Positions 8,402-18,597 are shown, counted from the first letter of the stretch. The stretch: 64,000 nt of DNA from an uncultured Devosia sp. (GCF_963517015.1 NZ_CAUQDV010000001.1:310001-374000); one strand, 5' to 3'. The notes: generated from the letters alone by a model not told the origin. Made by a program: numbers and translations.

Positions 8402-10264
8402 ATGACTGATTATGCCGTCATCGTTGTCGGGGGTGGACACGCGGGCTCGGAAGCCGCCGCGGCTTCGGCACGTCTAGGCGTCGCCACGGCCTTGGTTACC
8501 CATCGCTTCGCGACCATCGGTGAAATGAGCTGCAATCCGGCCATCGGCGGTCTGGGCAAGGGGCACCTTGTTCGAGAGATCGATGCGCTCGACGGGTTGA
8601 TGGGGCAGGTGGCGGACAAGGCCGGCATTCAGTTTCGCGTCCTTAACCGGCGCAAGGGTCCTGCCGTGCGTGGCCCGCGGGCCCAGGCAGATCGCAAGCT
8701 CTATCGCGAGGCTATGCAGGCCGCGATCCTGGCCCAGCCCAACCTGACCGTCATCGAGGGTGAGGTCGATGATATCGAAGTCACCGCCGGCATGGTGTCA
8801 GGCGTCGTGCTGTTGGATGGTCGTCGTTTCGGCACCAAGGCCGTGGTCCTGACCACCGGTACCTTCCTGCGCGGGTTGATCCATCGTGGCGAGGAAACGG
8901 TGCCCGCTGGTCGCGTCGGCGAAAGGCCAGTGCTGGGTCTATCCACACGCCTCGAAGATCTCGGCCTGGCCCTCGGCCGCCTCAAAACCGGAACCCCGGC
9001 GCGGCTCGATGCCCAAAGCATCGACTATTCGGCGCTTGAAGAGCAGCCGGGCGACAATCCTCCCGAAGCCTTCTCGGCGCTGACCAGAGAGATCACCACC
9101 CGCCAGGTCTCGTGCCATATCACGCGCACGACAGCCGAAACGCATCAGATCATTTCTGACAATCTGCACCGTTCGGCCATGTATTCCGGCCGCATCCAAA
9201 GCCGCGGCCCGCGCTATTGCCCGTCGATCGAAGACAAGGTGGTCCGCTTCGCCGATCGCGACAGCCACCAGATTTTCCTTGAGCCGGAAGGTCTCGACGA
9301 CGAGACCGTCTATCCCAACGGCCTTTCGACTTCGCTGCCGGCTGATGTGCAGGAGGCATTTCTGCGCTCCATGCCTGGGCTTGAGAATGTGCAGATCATC
9401 CGGCCGGGCTATGCGATCGAGTATGACTACGTCGACCCGCGCGAGCTGCGGCCGACTTTGGAAGTGAAGCGCCAGCCGGGTCTTTATCTTGCCGGCCAGA
9501 TCAATGGCACGACGGGCTATGAAGAGGCCGGCGCCCAAGGTTTGCTCGCCGGTGCCAACGCTGCGCTCGCAGCTTCCGGCCAGGATCCGATGATCCTGTC
9601 GCGTACGGAAAGCTATCTTGGTGTGATGGTCGATGACCTGGTAACGCGTGGCGTTTCCGAGCCCTACCGCATGTTTACCTCGCGTGCCGAGTTTCGCCTG
9701 CATCTGCGGGCCGATAATGCGGATCAGCGCTTGACGCCCCTCGGACTGGAAAAGGGTCTGGTGGGCGAGGAGCGCCGCGAGTTGTTCAGTGCCAAGGCGG
9801 AGGCACTGGCCAAGGGCCGAGTGCTGCTGTCGAGCCTCACCACATCTCCGAGCGCTGCCCGAAAGGCCGGTATTGCGGTAAATGAAGATGGCAAGAGCCG
9901 CTCGGCTTTTGACCTGTTGTCCTATCCGGACGTCGATCCAGCAGATGTGTCGAGGCTTTGGCCGGTAGTCTCGGACATCGCTGCGCCTGTGCTGGAACAG
10001 CTGGTGGTCGATGCGCAATATGCCGTCTATCTCGATCGCCAACGCAACGATATCGAAGCGGTCCGTCGCGATGAGCAGAAGCCGATTCCCGATGGGTTGG
10101 ACTATGCAGCCATTCCCGGCCTTTCCATGGAACTGCGTCAAAAGCTGGCGCAGTATCGGCCACAGACCATCGCCCAAGCGCAGGCCATGGACGGCATGAC
10201 GCCGGCTGCGGTTACGCTGTTGCTGGCGGTTATTCGCCGCGGCGAATTCCGAAAGGCGAGTTGA
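8402..10264 (+). CDS. mnmG: tRNA uridine-5-carboxymethylaminomethyl modification protein MnmG
   Basis: MnmG (GidA) is the FAD-dependent partner of MnmE in wobble-uridine modification. The 620-residue protein begins with an FAD-binding GGGHAGSEAA motif (residues 10-19), has the family signatures GGLGKGHLVREIDALDG and NGTTGYEEAGAQG, and ends with the helical C-terminal domain that docks MnmE. Length is typical. The ATG at 8402 is the first in frame. The stop overlaps the rsmG start as TGATG, consistent with one rightward operon mnmE-mnmG-rsmG. Confidence 0.97.
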   Translation: MTDYAVIVVGGGHAGSEAAAASARLGVATALVTHRFATIGEMSCNPAIGGLGKGHLVREIDALDGLMGQVADKAGIQFRVLNRRKGPAVRGPRAQADRKLYREAMQAAILAQPNLTVIEGEVDDIEVTAGMVSGVVLLDGRRFGTKAVVLTTGTFLRGLIHRGEETVPAGRVGERPVLGLSTRLEDLGLALGRLKTGTPARLDAQSIDYSALEEQPGDNPPEAFSALTREITTRQVSCHITRTTAETHQIISDNLHRSAMYSGRIQSRGPRYCPSIEDKVVRFADRDSHQIFLEPEGLDDETVYPNGLSTSLPADVQEAFLRSMPGLENVQIIRPGYAIEYDYVDPRELRPTLEVKRQPGLYLAGQINGTTGYEEAGAQGLLAGANAALAASGQDPMILSRTESYLGVMVDDLVTRGVSEPYRMFTSRAEFRLHLRADNADQRLTPLGLEKGLVGEERRELFSAKAEALAKGRVLLSSLTTSPSAARKAGIAVNEDGKSRSAFDLLSYPDVDPADVSRLWPVVSDIAAPVLEQLVVDAQYAVYLDRQRNDIEAVRRDEQKPIPDGLDYAAIPGLSMELRQKLAQYRPQTIAQAQAMDGMTPAAVTLLLAVIRRGEFRKAS

Positions 10265-10911
10265 TGCCAGACTTTACGGCCATCGCGCCATATCAGCACT
10301 ATTTCAGCCGTCCTTTGGACCGGGTTGGTGCTGATCTAGAATCCTATGCTCAACTGTTGCGCAAGTGGCAGGCCGTGCAGAATCTTGTTTCACGTGAAAC
10401 ACTGGATGAGGTCTGGACGCGACACTTCGCGGATAGCTTGCAGGTCCTTTCGCTGTTGAAGTCGACGGACCGCGTGTTTCTCGACTTTGGCAGCGGCGGC
10501 GGATTCCCGGCTCTGCCTTTGGCGATTGCTCTCAAGGGGACGCCGCACAATTTCACACTCATAGAGCCCAATGGCCGCAAGGTCAGCTTTCTACGCACTG
10601 TCGCGCGCGAACTGGGCCTGCTGGTGACTGTCGAAGGACGTCGCAGTGACCAGATTGATTCACGTGAAACAGTGAAGCCTGACGTCATCACCTCCCGCGC
10701 CCTGGCAGCGCTCCCGCAATTGTGTAGCTGGATCCATCCCTTCTGGGGTCCGCAAACCCGTGCCATTCTTCATAAAGGCCGGGAACATGTTGAAGAATTG
10801 GCGGAAACATCTACGCTCTGGGACTATGACGTGCTAATAACCCCTAGTGACACTGATCGAAGCGGTGTCCTGCTCACGCTCGAGAATCTGCGTGGTAAAT
10901 CAGTAAGTTAG
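10264..10911 (+). CDS. rsmG: 16S rRNA (guanine527-N7)-methyltransferase RsmG
   Basis: RsmG (GidB) methylates N7 of G527 in 16S rRNA using S-adenosylmethionine. The 215-residue protein has the LxxWxxxxNLVSRET N-terminal region, the SAM-binding loop FLDFGSGGGFPALPLA near residues 74-89, LIEPNGRKVSFLR, and SRALAALPQL. The start ATG at 10264 overlaps the mnmG stop. Two parS sites lie inside the coding sequence and leave an imprint in the protein: each is read in the same frame and encodes Ser-Arg-Glu-Thr (codons around 10390 and 10660). Confidence 0.95.
   Translation: MPDFTAIAPYQHYFSRPLDRVGADLESYAQLLRKWQAVQNLVSRETLDEVWTRHFADSLQVLSLLKSTDRVFLDFGSGGGFPALPLAIALKGTPHNFTLIEPNGRKVSFLRTVARELGLLVTVEGRRSDQIDSRETVKPDVITSRALAALPQLCSWIHPFWGPQTRAILHKGREHVEELAETSTLWDYDVLITPSDTDRSGVLLTLENLRGKSVS
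10386..10401. promoter_or_regulatory. parS: Perfect parS site inside rsmG
   Basis: TGTTTCACGTGAAACA is an exact, fully palindromic match to the canonical ParB centromere sequence. It is about 550 bp before parA and 7 kb from the probable origin. Confidence 0.9.
10656..10671. promoter_or_regulatory. parS: Second parS site inside rsmG
   Basis: TGATTCACGTGAAACA has one mismatch to consensus and lies 270 bp from the perfect site, in the same reading phase of rsmG. Confidence 0.75.
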
Positions 10912-10936
10912 CGGCGAACGAGCTGGAGGCCTGATT

Positions 10937-11740
10937 GTGGCACCCCGTATCCTGACACTGGCCAACCAAAAGGGTGGCGTGGGCAAGACCACGACTGCCA
11001 TCAATCTGGCCACGGCATTGGCGGCCATTGGCGAACGTGTGCTGATCGTCGATCTAGACCCGCAGGGCAACGCCTCGACGGGTCTTGGCATTTCGCGCAC
11101 CGATCGCGAAGTCTCGTCATATGACCTGCTGGTCGGCGAGGCCACGGTGGCAGAATCGGCCATCATGACCACCGTGCCCAATGTGGCCATTGTCCCCTCT
11201 ACCATGGACTTGCTGGGCGTCGAGCTCACCATTGCCGGCCAGGCCGATCGCGCCTTCAAGCTGCGCAACGCGTTCAAGGCTCTGGGCGACCTCACCATCA
11301 GCGACAAACCGGTGAGCTATATCCTCATCGATTGCCCACCCTCCCTGAACCTTCTCACGATCAATTCCCTGGTCGCGGCGGACGCTGTCCTGGTGCCGTT
11401 GCAGTGTGAGTTCTTTGCGCTGGAAGGCCTGTCGCAACTGCTGCAGACCATCGAACAAATCCGCTCGACACTCAATCCGCGCCTGTCGATCCAGGGTGTG
11501 GTGATGACCATGTTCGACAAGCGCAATAATCTGAGTGAGCAGGTGCTGGCCGATGTGCGCTCGGAAATGGGCTCGCTGGTTTATGAAACCGTCATTCCGC
11601 GCAATGTGCGGCTCAGCGAGGCGCCATCCTATGGCAAGCCGGCGCTGCTCTATGATTTGAAATGTGCCGGCAGCCAGGCCTATCTGCGCCTTGCGACCGA
11701 AGTGATCCGCCGCGAACGCCAGCTCAACGCGGCGGCTTAG
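10937..11740 (+). CDS. parA: Chromosome partitioning ATPase ParA
   Basis: ParA is a Walker-type ATPase that binds DNA and drives segregation of ParB-parS complexes. The 267-residue protein has the deviant Walker A KGGVGKTT (residues 12-19), VDLDPQGNAS, and the IDCPPSLNLLT Walker B-like motif. Start is a GTG at 10937 preceded by CTGGAGG. It is short at the N-terminus, with no HTH extension, as usual for chromosomal ParA (Soj). It is followed 10 bp later by parB, so the two form an operon downstream of the rsmG parS sites. Confidence 0.97.
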   Translation: MAPRILTLANQKGGVGKTTTAINLATALAAIGERVLIVDLDPQGNASTGLGISRTDREVSSYDLLVGEATVAESAIMTTVPNVAIVPSTMDLLGVELTIAGQADRAFKLRNAFKALGDLTISDKPVSYILIDCPPSLNLLTINSLVAADAVLVPLQCEFFALEGLSQLLQTIEQIRSTLNPRLSIQGVVMTMFDKRNNLSEQVLADVRSEMGSLVYETVIPRNVRLSEAPSYGKPALLYDLKCAGSQAYLRLATEVIRRERQLNAAA

Positions 11741-11750
11741 GAGTCCCAAG

Positions 11751-12620
<870 letters not shown>

Positions 12621-12645
12621 CCGATTTCACGATCTCTGCAGATTC

Positions 12646-12682
12646 AGGCGGAATGTTTCATGTGAAACATTCCGCCTTTTTT
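12646..12682 (+). terminator. parB terminator that contains a parS-like palindrome
   Basis: A 15-base arm at 12646-12660 pairs with 12663-12677 and is followed by six T. The apex of the hairpin (12654-12669) reads TGTTTCATGTGAAACA, one base from the parS consensus. It lies between the convergent parB and holA genes. Confidence 0.8.
12654..12669. promoter_or_regulatory. parS: parS-like site in the parB terminator
   Basis: 15 of 16 bases match parS; the change is in the core (CATGTG in place of CACGTG), which may weaken binding. Confidence 0.45.
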
Positions 12683-12683
12683 G

Positions 12684-13706
12684 TCAGTGCGACGCGGCCA
12701 TCATGCAGATGGCCAGCAGTGCACGCCTCAACGTGGTTTCGGCCAGCGCCGGACGGCGGCGGCTGTCGGCGGTGGCGTTCAGAATGCGTTCACATGCGAC
12801 TGCCAAAGCCGAATCCGACCAGAGCCTGAGCTGCTGTTCCAGCGCGCCGGCGCGTGAAAAATGCGGCTTGGGGCGCAATCCATCCAGCACCATGCGCGGG
12901 GATTTGCCGGCATCGACCTCCACACGCCAGCGGCGCAGATTGGCGAAATGAATGGTGGCCATGGCCAGCAGGCGCTGCGGGTCGACAGCAGAGGAGAGGG
13001 CACGATTGAGCGCCAGCTCCAGCTTCTCGGCATGGCCCCCGCCGGTCGCGTCCAGAATGGCATCGATTACCAGCATGCCGTTGTCAGCACACAATAAAAG
13101 CACGTCCTCACGGGTCAGCTGCTTGCTGGAAGCGGCATAGAGCGTGAGCTTTTCCAGTTCGCGACGGGTAATCTCGCGGTCATTGCCGAGGATTTCGCGC
13201 AGGGTGGCGATGACGTCAGCATCGACGCGAATCCCGGCTTGGTTGAAGGTCTCGCGAAACAGGGCCTGCAGCGTCTCATCACTGTCCGGGTAACAGGGCA
13301 GGGCCCGGCCAAGCTTTGCGGCCTCCACGAGCGCCCTGAGGGCATCCTTGGGGGTTAGATTGCCTGCCTCGAGCACGATGGCCGCGCCGCCCGGATCGTC
13401 CCGCAACTCGGTCAGCGTCATGACCAGGGACTTGCTGGCGCCACGCACGCGGACAATGCGCTTGCCGCCAAACAGCGAGATGGTCTTGGCCTCCACGGCC
13501 AGGATGGACGGGTCAGCATCCACCTCGGCGCCATCCAGCGTGACGATCGATGCTGACTCCGGGTCGTCGCCACTCAGATTGCGGATCAAGCGCTGCGCCG
13601 TCTCGCGAACAAGGCCCGCATCGGGCCCATAGGCAAGGAAAATGCCCTCGGAAATATCGGGGCGCGCAAGAAATCGCGCGACCTCATGGGCCTTGAGTGC
13701 GGTCAT
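12684..13706 (-). CDS. holA: DNA polymerase III delta subunit
   Basis: HolA is the delta subunit of the clamp loader and opens the beta sliding clamp. The 340-residue protein shows the family order: an N-terminal FLAYGPDAGLVRETAQRL segment, a central ATPase-like fold without a true P-loop, a NDREITRRELEKLTLYA segment and the C-terminal clamp-loader collar with QQLRLWSD. The ATG at 13706 overlaps the lptE stop (ATGA), so it is the last gene of a leftward leuS-lptE-holA operon. This order is common in alphaproteobacteria. Confidence 0.92.
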   Translation of the reverse strand: MTALKAHEVARFLARPDISEGIFLAYGPDAGLVRETAQRLIRNLSGDDPESASIVTLDGAEVDADPSILAVEAKTISLFGGKRIVRVRGASKSLVMTLTELRDDPGGAAIVLEAGNLTPKDALRALVEAAKLGRALPCYPDSDETLQALFRETFNQAGIRVDADVIATLREILGNDREITRRELEKLTLYAASSKQLTREDVLLLCADNGMLVIDAILDATGGGHAEKLELALNRALSSAVDPQRLLAMATIHFANLRRWRVEVDAGKSPRMVLDGLRPKPHFSRAGALEQQLRLWSDSALAVACERILNATADSRRRPALAETTLRRALLAICMMAASH

Positions 13707-14215
13707 CCGCGGCTGAGTGCCGCGAGTAGGGCCAGACGCAGCGATTCAGCGGCCGCCTTGGCGGCGCGTTCCTGCGCCTCGGTCGCCGCGCTATTGTTGG
13801 CCAGCACCTGATCGTTGGTGGTGTATTGGGCGGTTGCGCGCCGCGAGATGACCAGCGGCTTGGCATCGCTGCCGTCGCGACGGGTCAGGGTCAGCGTTGC
13901 CGTGACCTCGATGCGCGCCTGTTCCACGCCGCTGATGGTATCAGTCATCGGCGCCATGCCGCCCGAGCCGCTGCTGATGGCAACCTGTGCCAGCGGCGCG
14001 GTCGGGGCGTCCGAAGAACCGAGCCGCAGGCTCAGTTCCTGATAGACAATCTGCTCCAGCCGGCTGGATGGTTTGGCATAGGCCAGGTTCAGCATGGGCT
14101 GGTTGGCGACCACGCCGCTATAGACCGGCTGGAAGCTGCAGGCGCCCAAGAGCGCGCCAGAAGTCAGCAGAACGGCCGAAAAGACCAGCGGACGCAGAGT
14201 GTTAGACCACGACAT
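13703..14215 (-). CDS. lptE: LPS-assembly lipoprotein LptE
   Basis: LptE is the outer-membrane lipoprotein that plugs LptD and helps insert lipopolysaccharide. The 170-residue protein has a lipoprotein signal with the lipobox LLGAC (Cys26), then SFQPVYSG and a weakly conserved beta-alpha domain. The call rests on the lipobox, the FxPxY motif after the cysteine, the size and above all the position between leuS and holA, which is the standard place of lptE. I start at the ATG at 14215, overlapping the leuS end by 14 nt. A longer frame upstream runs antiparallel to nothing useful and is rejected. Confidence 0.85.
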   Translation of the reverse strand: MSWSNTLRPLVFSAVLLTSGALLGACSFQPVYSGVVANQPMLNLAYAKPSSRLEQIVYQELSLRLGSSDAPTAPLAQVAISSGSGGMAPMTDTISGVEQARIEVTATLTLTRRDGSDAKPLVISRRATAQYTTNDQVLANNSAATEAQERAAKAAAESLRLALLAALSRG

Positions 14216-16820
14216 TGACGATCCTGTCTGGAACAACGACGATCTTCTTGACCGGCTTGCCGTCGAGAATGCGGACAATCTCGTCCATTGACAAGACCAG
14301 AGCCTCGACTTCGGCGGCAGGCTTGCCCTTGGCCACGGTGACTTCGCCGCGACGCTTGCCATTGACCTGGATCGGCATGGTAACTTCGTCATCGACCAGC
14401 AGGGTGGGATCGACGTCCGGCCAGGCGGCATCGGCCACAAGGCCGGTCTTGCCAAGCTCGGCCCAGCAGCTTTCCGCCAGATGCGGCATCATCGGCGCGA
14501 TGAGCTGGATTAATCGTTCCACCCCTTCCGCAAGTGCGCCCAGACGGGCGGCTGGTGCGGCCGAGACGAGGCCGGCCGAGCGGACCAGAGCATTGGTCAG
14601 TTCGTAAATCTGTGCCACGGCGCGGTTGAAGCGCAAGCCCTCGATATCGCCACCGACATTGTGCACGGCACGATGGACGATTTTCCGCAGCGCCTTGGCC
14701 TCATCATCGTCTGAACCAGCAACAATGTCTGGGGACTGTTTCGTCAAATCGACGGTTTCACCAACCAGGCGCCAGACGCGCTGCTGGAAGCGGCTGGCGC
14801 CTTCGACGCCGGCCTCGGTCCATTGCACGTCGCGCTCGGGCGGAGAATCCGAGAGCATGAACCAGCGGGCCGTATCAGCGCCATAGGTGGCGACGATCTC
14901 GTCGGGATCGACGACGTTCTTCTTGCTCTTGCTCATCTTTTCGATCGAGCCGATCGAAATCGCTTCGCCCGACGTCAGATGCTTTGCCGTGCGCGTCTCG
15001 CCTTCGGCTTCGATCAGAATATCGGCCGGCGCGACCCACTCACCGGCGGGCGACTTGTAGGTCTCATGGGTCACCATGCCTTGCGTGAACAAGCCCTTAA
15101 AGGGCTCGTCGTGCGAAACATGGCCGGTGGCCTTCATGGCGCGGGTGAAGTAGCGCGAATAGAGCAGGTGCAGGATCGCGTGTTCCACGCCGCCGATATA
15201 CTGGTCCACCGGCAGCCAGCGATTGGCGACGGCGGGAATGGTCGGCGTCTCGGCATGGGGCGCGGTAAAGCGGGTGTAGTACCAGCTGGAATCGACGAAG
15301 GTGTCCATGGTGTCCGTCTCGCGACGGGCCGCGCCGCCGCATTGCGGGCAGTTGACATGCTTCCAGGTCGGGTGGTGGTCGAGCGCGTTGCCCGGCTTGT
15401 CGAAGCTCACATCCTCAGGCAGCACCACTGGCAGGTCCTTCTTGGGCACGGGCAGGGTGCCGCAGACCTCGCAGTGGATCACCGGAATGGGGCAGCCCCA
15501 ATAGCGCTGGCGCGATACGCCCCAGTCGCGCAGGCGATAGTTGACCTCAACCTTGCCCTGCGGCTGGCCATGGACGGTCAGGCCGGCAAAATGGTCAGCG
15601 GCGGCCTTCTTGGCGTCGTCGATCGACATGCCATCAAGGAAGCCGGAATTGTAGATCGTGCCGGCGTCGGTATAGGCGTCATTGCCCACGGCAAAGCTGG
15701 CCGCGTCGGCGTCGGCGGGCAGCACGACGGGGACGACCGGCAGGTCGTACTTGCGCGCAAAGTCCAGGTCGCGCTGATCATGGGCCGGGCAGCCGAAGAT
15801 GGCGCCGGTGCCATAGTCCATCAGCACGAAATTTGCGACATAGACAGGCAGGGTCTGGCCATCAAGCACCGGGTGCTTGACGCGCAGGCCGGTGAAGACG
15901 CCCTTCTTTTCGGCCTTTTCCAGCGTCTCGGTGGCGGTGCCTTGGCGGCGGAATTCGGCAATGAATTCAGCCAGTTCGGGATTAGTCTCGGCCAGCTGCG
16001 CCGTCAGCGGATGGTCGGGCGACAGCGCGAGGAAGCTCGCGCCGAAAATGGTGTCGGGGCGGGTGGTGAAGACTTCCAAGGATTTCGCGTCAGTCTTGTC
16101 GTTGGCGACCAGTTCGAACAACAGGCGCAGGCCTTCAGACTTGCCGATCCAGTTGCGCTGCATGATGCGCACTTTTTCGGGCCATTCGCTCAGCGTGTCG
16201 AGACCGGCCAGCAATTGCTCGGCCATGTCCGAGATCTTGAAGAACCATTGCGTCAGCTCGCGCTGCTCGACAACGGCACCGGAGCGCCAGCCGCGGCCGT
16301 CGATCACCTGCTCATTGGCCAGCACGGTCATGTCGACCGGGTCCCAGTTGACCTTGCTCTGCTTGCGGGTCACGAGGCCCGCCGCCATCATGTCGATGAA
16401 CATGGCCTGCTGGTGCTGGTAATATTCCGGCTCGCAAGTGGCGATTTCGCGGGTCCAGTCGATGGCCAGGCCCATGGATTTGAGCTGGGCCTTCATCGCG
16501 GCAATGTTCTGGCGCGTCCAGGTGCCCGGATGGGTCTTGCGCTCGATGGCGGCATTTTCGGCGGGCAGGCCAAAGGCGTCCCAACCCATGGGATGCAGCA
16601 CATTCTTGCCGCGGGCCCGGTGATAGCGGGCCACCACATCGCCCATGGAATAGTTGCGGACGTGGCCCATGTGGATGCGGCCCGACGGATAGGGAAACAT
16701 CTCAAGGACGTAATAGGGCTCGCGCGGATCGTCATTGGAGGTGACAAAGCTCTGGTTATCGTCCCAGACCTTTTGCCACTTGGGTTCCATTTCGCGCGGA
16801 TTGTAGCGTTCGCCGCTCAC
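14202..16820 (-). CDS. leuS: Leucyl-tRNA synthetase
   Basis: LeuS charges tRNA-Leu and edits mischarged products. The 872-residue protein has the class I HIGH motif as HMGH (residues 50-53 in YPSGRIHMGH), a large CP1 editing domain, a zinc-like CxxC pair region (CPQCGG), and KMSKS near residue 625. I prefer the GTG at 16820, which gives MSGERYNPREMEPKWQ and has AAGGACG just upstream; an ATG at 16910 would add 30 residues not typical of the family. It is divergent from the PLP-homeostasis gene and heads the leuS-lptE-holA operon. Confidence 0.96.
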   Translation of the reverse strand: MSGERYNPREMEPKWQKVWDDNQSFVTSNDDPREPYYVLEMFPYPSGRIHMGHVRNYSMGDVVARYHRARGKNVLHPMGWDAFGLPAENAAIERKTHPGTWTRQNIAAMKAQLKSMGLAIDWTREIATCEPEYYQHQQAMFIDMMAAGLVTRKQSKVNWDPVDMTVLANEQVIDGRGWRSGAVVEQRELTQWFFKISDMAEQLLAGLDTLSEWPEKVRIMQRNWIGKSEGLRLLFELVANDKTDAKSLEVFTTRPDTIFGASFLALSPDHPLTAQLAETNPELAEFIAEFRRQGTATETLEKAEKKGVFTGLRVKHPVLDGQTLPVYVANFVLMDYGTGAIFGCPAHDQRDLDFARKYDLPVVPVVLPADADAASFAVGNDAYTDAGTIYNSGFLDGMSIDDAKKAAADHFAGLTVHGQPQGKVEVNYRLRDWGVSRQRYWGCPIPVIHCEVCGTLPVPKKDLPVVLPEDVSFDKPGNALDHHPTWKHVNCPQCGGAARRETDTMDTFVDSSWYYTRFTAPHAETPTIPAVANRWLPVDQYIGGVEHAILHLLYSRYFTRAMKATGHVSHDEPFKGLFTQGMVTHETYKSPAGEWVAPADILIEAEGETRTAKHLTSGEAISIGSIEKMSKSKKNVVDPDEIVATYGADTARWFMLSDSPPERDVQWTEAGVEGASRFQQRVWRLVGETVDLTKQSPDIVAGSDDDEAKALRKIVHRAVHNVGGDIEGLRFNRAVAQIYELTNALVRSAGLVSAAPAARLGALAEGVERLIQLIAPMMPHLAESCWAELGKTGLVADAAWPDVDPTLLVDDEVTMPIQVNGKRRGEVTVAKGKPAAEVEALVLSMDEIVRILDGKPVKKIVVVPDRIVNVVV

Positions 16821-16950
16821 TGAACTCGTCCTTAAGGCTTGTGCCGCGAGCTGCGCAAAACGGGCGCACTGCTTGCGTTTATGGGGGATTTTGGCTACCC
16901 GGACCTTCACCAGAATTAGGTGCCAAGGTCAACAGGAACAGGGCGAAAGC

Positions 16951-17622
16951 ATGGACGCCAGCAGCAATCTCGCCGCCATTCGCAAACGGATGGCTGACGC
17001 GCAGGCCCGTTTCGGCGCGCCGCCGGAGACGGTCAATCTCGTGGCCGTGTCCAAGACCTTCGAGGCCGGGGCGATCGAACCCTTTCTCGCGGCCGGGCAG
17101 CGGGTGTTCGGGGAAAACCGGGTGCAGGAGGCGCAGGGCAAGTGGCTGGCGCTCAAGGCCAGTTACCCGGATGCGGTGCTGCACCTGATCGGACCGTTGC
17201 AAACCAACAAGGTTCCGGAGGCGGTGGCGCTGTTTGACGTCATCGAAACGGTGGATCGCGACAAGCTGGCCGGCATGCTGGCAGCAGAAATGCAGAAGTC
17301 GTCCCGCAAGCTGGACTGCTATGTGCAGGTCAATATCGGGCTAGAAGAACAAAAGGCTGGTGTCGCGCCAGCCGAGGCTGTGGATTTCGTCGCCCGCTGC
17401 CGAGATGTCCATGGTCTCAACATCGTGGGCCTGATGTGCATCCCGCCCGACGGGGTTCCTCCCGGTCCCTATTTCGCGCATCTGAGCGAACTCGGCCGTG
17501 CAGCCGGCGTCGAGCGGCTTTCCATGGGCATGAGCGGGGATTTCGAGGTGGCCATCGCCATGGGCGCCACCGATATTCGGGTCGGCTCGGCCTTGTTCGG
17601 ACACCGTCCGGCACCCAAATAA
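16951..17622 (+). CDS. YggS-type pyridoxal phosphate homeostasis protein
   Basis: Members of this family bind pyridoxal phosphate and control its cellular level without a known catalytic reaction. The 223-residue protein has the PLP lysine in LVAVSKTF (Lys35), GENRVQEAQGKW, HLIGPLQTNK, and the C-terminal SMGMSGDFEVAIAMGATDIRVGSALFG phosphate-binding motif. The ATG at 16951 follows a CAGGGCGAAAG stretch. It is divergent from leuS with a 130-bp shared upstream region. The length is usual. Confidence 0.95.
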   Translation: MDASSNLAAIRKRMADAQARFGAPPETVNLVAVSKTFEAGAIEPFLAAGQRVFGENRVQEAQGKWLALKASYPDAVLHLIGPLQTNKVPEAVALFDVIETVDRDKLAGMLAAEMQKSSRKLDCYVQVNIGLEEQKAGVAPAEAVDFVARCRDVHGLNIVGLMCIPPDGVPPGPYFAHLSELGRAAGVERLSMGMSGDFEVAIAMGATDIRVGSALFGHRPAPK

Positions 17623-17785
17623 TCTCCACAGGTCAACTATTTGGCTCACAGGGGCGTGGGACGTGCAACTTCCCGACAGAGTCTTCGTTGCTTCCTAGCG
17701 TAACGCCGTTGTGATTGGCCGGTCCAAAACCGGTCGCAATAGTGTGACCCATGACTCCTGTGACGCGAAAAAACCGGAGATAACA

Positions 17786-18469
17786 ATGAATAAGCGACGC
17801 ATCCTCCTGGTGGACGACGACGCAGACCTGCGCCAGACGCTGGTGGAACAGCTCGAAACGCAGCCGGAATTCGACATCGTGCAAGCTGGCAATGCCAATG
17901 ATGCACTCAAGGTCACGCGTGAGAACAATATCGACCTGATGATCCTCGATGTCGGCCTGCCCGACATGGATGGTCGCGAGGCCGTCAAGGTGCTGCGCAG
18001 CGAGGGCTATAAGAGCCCCATCCTGATGCTGACCGGGCATGATAGCGATGCCGACCAGATCAAGGGCCTCGAATCGGGCGCCAATGACTATCTGACCAAG
18101 CCGTTCCGCTTTCCGGTGCTGATGGCCCGCATTAATGCGGCGCTGCGCCAGCATGACCAGAGCGAGGACGTGGTCTTCACCATCGGTCCCTATAGTTTCC
18201 AGCCTTCGGCCAAGGTGCTTGAAGCCAATGATGGCAACAAGGTTCGCCTGACCGACAAGGAAACCTCCATCCTCAAATTCCTCTATCGCCAGGGTCCCAA
18301 GACGATCACGCGCGATATCCTCCTCAAGGAGGTCTGGGGCTACAACAACCGGGTCACCACGCATACGCTGGAAACCCATATCTATCGCCTGCGCCAGAAG
18401 ATCGAGCGCGATCCCTCCAATGCGCGGCTCCTGGTGACGGAAGAGGGCGGCTATCGCCTTGTTCCCTAA
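17786..18469 (+). CDS. OmpR-family response regulator, probably CenR-like
   Basis: This is a two-component DNA-binding regulator. The 227-residue protein has a receiver domain with the acidic pocket VDDDAD (10-14), phospho-acceptor Asp55 in LMILDVGLPD and the conserved Lys in LTKPFR, then a winged-helix output domain with RLTDKETSILKFLYRQ, THTLETHIYRLRQKIE and a GGYRLVP end. The linker and output sequence resemble the CenR envelope regulator of Hyphomicrobiales, but that name is a guess from memory of the family. ATG at 17786 follows CCGGAGATAAC. No histidine kinase gene is adjacent. Confidence 0.88.
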   Translation: MNKRRILLVDDDADLRQTLVEQLETQPEFDIVQAGNANDALKVTRENNIDLMILDVGLPDMDGREAVKVLRSEGYKSPILMLTGHDSDADQIKGLESGANDYLTKPFRFPVLMARINAALRQHDQSEDVVFTIGPYSFQPSAKVLEANDGNKVRLTDKETSILKFLYRQGPKTITRDILLKEVWGYNNRVTTHTLETHIYRLRQKIERDPSNARLLVTEEGGYRLVP

Positions 18470-18532
18470 GCTAATCGGTGGACCGAGACGAAATCGGGTA
18501 CAACGCGCATAAAAATGCCCTATAGGTTGATG

Positions 18533-18554
18533 CAGCCCCGCTTCGGCGGGGCTG
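18533..18554 (+). terminator. GC-rich hairpin after the response regulator
   Basis: CAGCCCCGC-TTCG-GCGGGGCTG is a 9-bp perfect stem with a stable UUCG loop and no T-run. It could be a Rho-assisted or 3'-end stabilising hairpin. Confidence 0.45.
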
Positions 18555-18597
18555 AGCCGTCTCCAGAGCGGCTCAGAGGCGCATCCGGGTTGGGCAT

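Noticed and set aside
14823..16823. 666-codon open frame on the + strand opposite leuS
   Set aside because: It is the antisense shadow of leuS. GC-rich codon use leaves long open antisense frames, and the translation shows no family motifs.
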